The notes beneath the pieces were generated by a model. The model was not told the origin of the DNA. It did not search any database and saw nothing but the letters and a program-made list of their open reading frames with translations. Shown here piece by piece: positions 16,391-20,340 of a DNA stretch of 20,340 bases (positions are counted from its first letter, which is position 1; each line of letters begins with the position of its first letter). The position numbers and the translations under genes are program-made. The DNA comes from an uncultured Lachnospiraceae bacterium (GTDB taxonomy: Bacteria > Bacillota > Clostridia > Lachnospirales > Lachnospiraceae). The stretch spans positions 1-20,340 of the forward strand of contig CAJTOO010000039.1 in NCBI GenBank assembly GCA_910577735.1. Reading direction: 5' to 3'.

Positions 16391-16467
16391 ATTCAGCATG
16401 ATTACTGGTCAGCGCTGAATGGTATGGGGTTTTGTTAAAATGTAAAGGAATCACTGATAAAAGTGAT
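16391..16467 (+). other. Intergenic inverted repeats between the chemotaxis gene and vanR
   Basis: The 302-bp gap 16287-16588 holds no gene. Two inverted repeats are visible: ATTCAGC (16391-16397) with GCTGAAT (16414-16420), and ATCACT (16450-16455) with AGTGAT (16462-16467). They may be operators or chance. The gap could also contain the left edge of a transferred van cluster, but no boundary repeat was recognised. Confidence 0.3.
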
Positions 16468-16490
16468 AAGGGAGAACCGGTAAACGGAGA

Positions 16491-16519
16491 TTGCCTTTGA
16501 AGATTTTGAGTGATATAGT
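16491..16519 (+). promoter_or_regulatory. Promoter of vanRS
   Basis: TTGCCT (16491-16496), 17 bp, TATAGT (16514-16519) with TGA just before it (extended -10). It lies 70 bp above the vanR start. No VanR-box-like sequence (TCGTANGAAANT) was seen nearby, so direct autoregulation is not evident. Confidence 0.6.
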
Positions 16520-16588
16520 AAAAAATGATGAGCGTGTCTGGTCAATGTGAGGGGCAGTGAATTTCCTTATAGAAATGCAGGTGTCGAT

Positions 16589-17290
16589 ATGAATGAAAAT
16601 ATTTTAATAGTTGACGATGAAAAGGAAATAGCAGATTTGATCGAGGTCTATCTGAAAAATGACGGCTATACAGTATATAAGTTCTACAATGGCATGGATG
16701 CTTTGAAATGTATCGAAGAAACAGAGCTTGATTTAGCCATTATAGATGTGATGCTGCCTGACATAGACGGTTTCCGGATCTGCCAGAAGATCAGGGAGAA
16801 GTTTTATTATCCCATAATCATTCTTACAGCAAAAACAGAGGATGGGGATAAGATTATGGGGCTGACGATTGGAGCTGATGATTATATAACAAAGCCGTTT
16901 AATCCGTTAGAGGTAGCAGCCAGAGTAAAAACGCAGTTGAGGCGGTATGTGCGTTATAATAATCTTGCCGGGAAAAAACCTGCTGAAACCAGCGAATACG
17001 ACATTCGGGGATTGATGATTAACAAGGATACTCATAAGTGTTACCTATATGGGAAAGAATTGCAGCTCACGCCTATTGAGTTTGGGATTCTATGGTATCT
17101 ATGTGAACACCAGGGCATGGTAGTTCCGTCAGAGGAATTATTCGAGGCTGTGTGGGGTGAAAAATTCCTGAATCATAACAATACCGTCATGGCTCATATA
17201 GGCCGCCTGCGGGAGAAGATGAACGAATCGGCAAAGAAACCGAAATTTATCGTAAATGTGTGGGGAGTTGGGTATACCATTGAAAAATAG
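16589..17290 (+). CDS. vanR: VanR-type response regulator (OmpR/PhoB family)
   Basis: 233 residues, the VanR length. The receiver domain has the acidic pair D9/D10, phospho-acceptor D53 (IIDVMLPDIDG), T80 and K102 (TKPFNPLEVAAR). The C-terminal winged helix (about 135-233) has ELQLTPIEFGILWYLCEHQG and the NTVMAHIGRLREKM recognition region, as in VanR proteins. Phosphorylated VanR activates resistance-gene promoters. ATG 16589 has AGGTG 7 nt upstream and gives the standard start MNENILIVDDE; an in-frame start at 16547 would add 14 residues. The vanU gene that precedes vanR in the classical vanG operon is not present. Confidence 0.9.
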   Translation: MNENILIVDDEKEIADLIEVYLKNDGYTVYKFYNGMDALKCIEETELDLAIIDVMLPDIDGFRICQKIREKFYYPIIILTAKTEDGDKIMGLTIGADDYITKPFNPLEVAARVKTQLRRYVRYNNLAGKKPAETSEYDIRGLMINKDTHKCYLYGKELQLTPIEFGILWYLCEHQGMVVPSEELFEAVWGEKFLNHNNTVMAHIGRLREKMNESAKKPKFIVNVWGVGYTIEK

Positions 17291-18413
17291 AGTGTTTAAG
17301 AAAACGGACGATTTCAGGCAGTTTAAGGCAAAGATTTTTTTCTGTACTATATGGATGGTCACTATTGCAGCCGGATGTATTTATCTGCTGTATTCTCTTT
17401 TCTTAAAGGGCAGGTTTGCGGATTTGATTGTGTCAGTAAATCAAAAGCTTTTGGGGTTGGAGTATGATGCAGCGAGAACTTTGTATCAATGGACATTCCG
17501 AAACCATATAGAACTGGTATTTGTGGTTGGAATGGTATTGGTGTTTTTTATTACATTCCGCATTTATTTAAACTGGTTTGCAAAATACTTCATGGAGATC
17601 AATAACGGGATTGATGATATAGGCAGGGAAAGCATAGGGGAGGTATCTCTGCCGCCGGAGCTGTCAGCTACGGAAAAGAAGATAAATACGATCAAGCATA
17701 CTCTCGAAAAACAGAAACTCGACATGAAGTTGGCAGAGCAGCGAAAAAATGACATGGTGATGTATCTGGCGCATGATCTGAAAACGCCCCTTGCTTCCGT
17801 TATCGGTTATCTGAATCTGCTGCGTGATGAGGGGCAGATCTCTGAGGAACTGAGGCAAAAATATCTTTCTGTTTCACTGGAAAAGGCAGAACGCCTTGAG
17901 GATCTGATCAATGAATTTTTTGAAATAGCAAAGTTTAACCTGTCAAATATAACGCTCCAGTACAGCAGGATAAGCCTGGTGAGGCTGCTCGAAATGCTTC
18001 TGTATGAATTTCAGCCAATGCTTCATGAGAAGAACCTGGAATGCAACCTCATGGTTCCGGAGGATATTATGATAAGGTGTGATGCGGATAAGATTCAGCG
18101 TGTATTTGACAATCTCTTGAAAAATGCGGTTATCTACAGCTTTGAGGGTACTGACATAGACATTGCAGTTGTCAGACAGGGAGAAGACGTAGAGATTACC
18201 TTTACAAATCATGGAGATACCATTCCGGAGGAAAAACTGGAACGGGTATTTGAACAGTTCTACAGACTGGATGCTTCCAGAAGTACGAGCAGCGGCGGGG
18301 CAGGGCTTGGTCTTGCCATAGCGAAACAGATCATTGAGCTTCATCATGGGGCAATTATGGCAAGAAGTGAAAATGAGATGATTGAATTTAGAGTCATATT
18401 ACCGGTTTCGTAG
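17280..18413 (+). CDS. vanS: VanS-type sensor histidine kinase
   Basis: About 377 residues. Two membrane segments (about 19-42 and 78-98) frame a short external loop, followed by a HAMP-like linker. The H-box AHDLKTPLASVIGYLNLL (phospho-acceptor H165) is the characteristic VanS form. The N-box DNLLKNAVIYS and the G-box GGAGLGLAIAKQIIELHHG complete the ATPase domain. It detects glycopeptide exposure or cell-wall stress and phosphorylates VanR. The start is uncertain: TTG 17280 overlaps the vanR stop, GTG 17292 lies just after it and GTG 17256 further upstream. The GGGGAG within the end of vanR is the only binding site candidate. Overlap with vanR indicates coupling. Confidence 0.88.
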   Translation: MKNRVFKKTDDFRQFKAKIFFCTIWMVTIAAGCIYLLYSLFLKGRFADLIVSVNQKLLGLEYDAARTLYQWTFRNHIELVFVVGMVLVFFITFRIYLNWFAKYFMEINNGIDDIGRESIGEVSLPPELSATEKKINTIKHTLEKQKLDMKLAEQRKNDMVMYLAHDLKTPLASVIGYLNLLRDEGQISEELRQKYLSVSLEKAERLEDLINEFFEIAKFNLSNITLQYSRISLVRLLEMLLYEFQPMLHEKNLECNLMVPEDIMIRCDADKIQRVFDNLLKNAVIYSFEGTDIDIAVVRQGEDVEITFTNHGDTIPEEKLERVFEQFYRLDASRSTSSGGAGLGLAIAKQIIELHHGAIMARSENEMIEFRVILPVS

Positions 18414-18452
18414 GTAAATCGTAAGAAATTCCGCAGAAAATCAGAAGAATAC
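18408..18452 (+). promoter_or_regulatory. Four tandem VanR-box-like repeats
   Basis: The recalled VanR recognition sequence is TCGTANGAAANT. It occurs perfectly at 18419-18430 (TCGTAAGAAATT), with one mismatch at 18408-18419 (TCGTAGGTAAAT), with 7 of 10 fixed positions at 18430-18441 (TCCGCAGAAAAT) and with 6 of 10 at 18441-18452 (TCAGAAGAATAC). All four start exactly 11 bp apart, one DNA turn, as expected for head-to-tail OmpR/PhoB-family binding. The first overlaps the vanS stop codon. They precede vanW and are the likely site where VanR activates vanW-vanG. Confidence 0.7.
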
Positions 18453-18473
18453 TTTATGTGTAAACAAACAAAC

Positions 18474-18496
18474 TACACTCCTGTTATTGGTACAAT
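18474..18496 (+). promoter_or_regulatory. Candidate VanR-dependent promoter of vanW-vanG
   Basis: Two -10 candidates lie downstream of the VanR boxes: TACACT (18474-18479), whose -35 position falls directly at the end of the repeats, and TACAAT (18491-18496) preceded by TGG (extended -10). Neither has a good -35, which fits an activator-dependent promoter. Which one is used cannot be decided from sequence. Confidence 0.5.
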
Positions 18497-18528
18497 AGTA
18501 GTACCGAAAGCAGGAGTGCTTTTGTTTT
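18476..18528 (+). terminator. Terminator between vanS and vanW
   Basis: CACTCCTG (18476-18483) pairs perfectly with CAGGAGTG (18511-18518). Inside, GGTAC (18489-18493) pairs with GTACC (18501-18505). CTTTTGTTTT follows. Transcripts entering from vanRS should stop here. The -10 element TACAAT lies in the hairpin, so an mRNA started there lacks the left arm and escapes termination. Confidence 0.75.
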
Positions 18529-18553
18529 GTAAAAAAGAGGAGGAACCGTTTAT

Positions 18554-19387
18554 ATGTCAAGAAAAAGGCTGACACAGATATTTCCTTTTCTGCTTCCGCT
18601 CCGTAGATGGCAGAGAAAGAAGTTTTTCTATTATAAAATGCGGAAAGACGGGTGCCGGTATGCAAAAAGGATAGCTGACAGGTCATTGCCCTGCATGGTA
18701 TTTGAAACTTTGATACCAATGCTGAATGAAAACAGCGGGTTTGATATGCAGTACCAGATAAACAAGGTTCACAATCTCAGACTTGCAGCCAGGACCATTG
18801 ACCGGGTTGTGATCGAACCGGGTGAAACATTTTCTTTCTGGCAGCTTGTGAGATGGGCAGACCGGGAGGAAAAATACAGGGACGGGTTAAATCTTGTGGA
18901 TGGGAAAATTGTTGCATCCTATGGCGGTGGTCTGTGCATGTTGAGCGATACACTTTTTTGGATGTTCCTGCACACGCCTTTGACGATTGTAGAACGGCAC
19001 GGACACGCAGTTAAGTCATTTCCATCAACATCAGAAGATTTCCCCAGCGGAACGGATGCCGCGGTGGGGGAAGGCTGGCTTGATCTGAAAGTCCGTAATG
19101 AGACAGAGAATACCTTTCAGATTGAGGTCAGCTTTGATGACAAATATATGCATGGACGTATTTTATCGAAAGAAGCTGTGGGCTTTGCGTATTCCGTATT
19201 CAATCCGTCCGTTTCTTATAGGAAACAGGGCAAAAAGGTATACCAGATTGCTCCTGTATGCCGCAGGGAAACGGACAGAGATACCGGAATGCAGACGGAG
19301 AGAGCGTTATACGTCAACCAGTGTGAGATAGCCTACAAGCTTCCGGAGGGAATAAAACTAGAGGAAGGCGGTGTACAGAATGGATAG
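18554..19387 (+). CDS. vanW: VanW family glycopeptide-resistance accessory protein
   Basis: 277 residues, matching VanW of vanB and vanG clusters. The conserved family segments are visible: EPGETFSFWQLV (about 88-99), the glycine-rich YGGGLCMLSDTLFWMF (123-138) and RHGHAVKSFPS (148-158). The role of VanW in resistance is not established; it is an accessory protein. No signal peptide is evident in the basic N-terminus. The ATG has a strong AAGAGGAGG binding site. Its stop overlaps the vanG start by 8 bp, so the two are coupled. In the classical VanG cluster a vanY gene precedes vanW; none is found here. Confidence 0.9.
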   Translation: MSRKRLTQIFPFLLPLRRWQRKKFFYYKMRKDGCRYAKRIADRSLPCMVFETLIPMLNENSGFDMQYQINKVHNLRLAARTIDRVVIEPGETFSFWQLVRWADREEKYRDGLNLVDGKIVASYGGGLCMLSDTLFWMFLHTPLTIVERHGHAVKSFPSTSEDFPSGTDAAVGEGWLDLKVRNETENTFQIEVSFDDKYMHGRILSKEAVGFAYSVFNPSVSYRKQGKKVYQIAPVCRRETDRDTGMQTERALYVNQCEIAYKLPEGIKLEEGGVQNG

Positions 19388-20294
19388 AAAAAGGATAGCC
19401 ATTATTTTTGGGGGTAATTCGACGGAATATGAGGTATCGCTGCAATCGGCATACTCTGTCTTAGAGAATATCAATGCAGATAAATTTGATATTTTCCAGG
19501 TCGGAATCACCAGGAGTGGTGACTGGTATCACTACACAGGAAAAAGGGAGAAGATAAGCAGTAATACATGGTTCCAAGACTATGAAAACATGTTTCCTGT
19601 TGTTGTTTCACAGAGCCGTTCTAGGAAGGGGTTTTTAGAGTTTGTCGGGGAAAGCTGCCGGGTCATAAACGCAGACTTGGTGTTTCCTGTATTGCATGGC
19701 AAGAATGGTGAAGACGGTACACTGCAGGGAATGTTTGAACTGGCGGGAATCCCTGTTGTGGGTTGTGATACGCTTTCGTCAGCAATCTGCATGGATAAGG
19801 AGCGGGCGCATAAGCTGGTCGGCCTTACGGGGATATCTGTTCCGAAATCAGTAGCTTTCAGACATTCCGGCAAGAAAGAGGCATTGAAGAAGATTGCAGA
19901 AAAACTGGCTTATCCGCTCTTTGTAAAGCCTGTCCGTGCAGGTTCATCTTTCGGGATAACAAGGATAATGGAAAAGACGGAATTGGATGCTGCTGTAGAT
20001 TATGCATTTGAACATGACACGGAAGTCATTGTTGAGGAGGAAGTAAATGGGTTTGAAGTGGGTTGTGCTGTACTTGGCATTGATGCACTGACCGTAGGAA
20101 GGGTTGACGAAATTGAATTGTCAGGAGGTTTCTTTGACTACACTGAAAAATACACGCTGAAATCCTCAAAGATTTACATGCCTGCAAGAGTTGGGGCAGA
20201 AGCGGAGAAACAGATACAGGAAGCAGCGGTAATAATATACAGGGCTTTGGGCTGTTCGGGCTTTGCAAGGGTGGATATGTTTTATCAGCTTTGA
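19380..20294 (+). pseudogene. vanG: VanG-type D-alanine--D-serine ligase, C-terminally truncated
   Basis: 304 residues instead of about 349. The sequence agrees closely with VanG ligases: IAIIFGGNSTEYEVSLQSA (about 6-24), VFPVLHGKNGEDGTLQG (101-117), PLFVKPVRAGSSFGIT (179-194) and FFDYTEKYTLKSSKIYMPAR (251-270, the loop shared by D-Ser ligases). Such enzymes make the peptidoglycan ending D-Ala-D-Ser that lowers vancomycin binding. The match runs to ARVDMFY (296-302) and then ends in QL and a stop. The missing part would hold the ENxTxPGxT-type segment that binds Mg2+ and substrate, so the product should be inactive. Other frames past the break do not resume the ligase, so this is not a simple frameshift. 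ATG 19380 is used; GTG 19371 is the in-frame alternative. Confidence 0.88.
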
Positions 20295-20340
20295 AAGGTA
20301 AATTCTTTTATAGCCTGCCCGGGCACCTCAAATTTTTCAA
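20285..20340 (-). CDS. Partial unidentified protein, C-terminal end only
   Basis: On the minus strand an open frame enters from the window edge and ends with TGA at 20285-20287. The visible residues are EKFEVPGQAIKEFTFQS. The stop coincides with the point where the vanG homology ends. I do not recognise the protein; a recombinase or transposase of an inserted element is possible because such genes often end at the element boundary. With 17 residues this could also be a chance open frame. Confidence 0.35.
   Translation of the reverse strand, partial: EKFEVPGQAIKEFTFQS

Noticed and set aside
20280..20340. Simple frameshift in vanG
   Set aside because: None of the three forward frames after the break encodes the expected ENxTxPGxT-like C-terminus, so the sequence is replaced rather than shifted.
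1..20340. tRNA, rRNA or CRISPR array
   Set aside because: No cloverleaf-like sequence, rRNA segment or regularly spaced repeat array was seen on either strand; only the 11-bp VanR-box array repeats in tandem.

Overview
The window looks like a chromosomal segment of a strictly anaerobic Firmicute, most likely a Lachnospiraceae-type clostridium. This rests on the [FeFe]-hydrogenase maturation genes, Gram-positive ftsEX/M23/S41 cell-wall genes, strong AGGAGG-type ribosome binding sites, clostridial motility genes and a VanG-type glycopeptide-resistance cluster. The species call is inference.

Layout. (1) Positions 1-4962: a hydrogenase-maturation block. It starts with a promoter and a 41-codon remnant of a TM1266-like hydrogenase regulator, then hydE, hydG and hydF, which build and deliver the [FeFe]-hydrogenase H-cluster. 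An acyl-ACP thioesterase gene abuts hydF with no gap. (2) 5114-6924: cvfB (S1-domain RNA-binding protein) and a CPBP/CAAX-type membrane protease. (3) 6956-7189: a bidirectional terminator and a small minus-strand yjfB-like motility gene. (4) 7190-7603: a long AT-rich intergenic stretch with several promoters, a possible small RNA and a leader hairpin. (5) 7604-13083: a CdaR/PucR-type regulator, ftsE, ftsX, an M23 coiled-coil murein hydrolase and an S41 C-terminal processing protease. FtsEX probably activates the M23 enzyme for peptidoglycan remodelling during division. (6) 13191-14495: a ManC-type GDP-mannose pyrophosphorylase, followed by a shared terminator and a minus-strand methyl-accepting chemotaxis protein. 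(7) 16491-20340: a VanG-like cluster, vanR-vanS-vanW-vanG.

The van cluster is the most interesting part. Between vanS and vanW are four tandem 11-bp-spaced copies of a VanR-box-like sequence, followed by a terminator hairpin with a promoter -10 element in its loop. The vanG ligase gene then breaks off about 45 codons early: its reading frame is intact to the conserved ARVDMFY segment, and unrelated DNA follows. That DNA carries, on the opposite strand, the last 17 codons of an unidentified reading frame whose stop codon sits exactly at the break. The pattern suggests an inserted element or rearrangement that disrupts the ligase.
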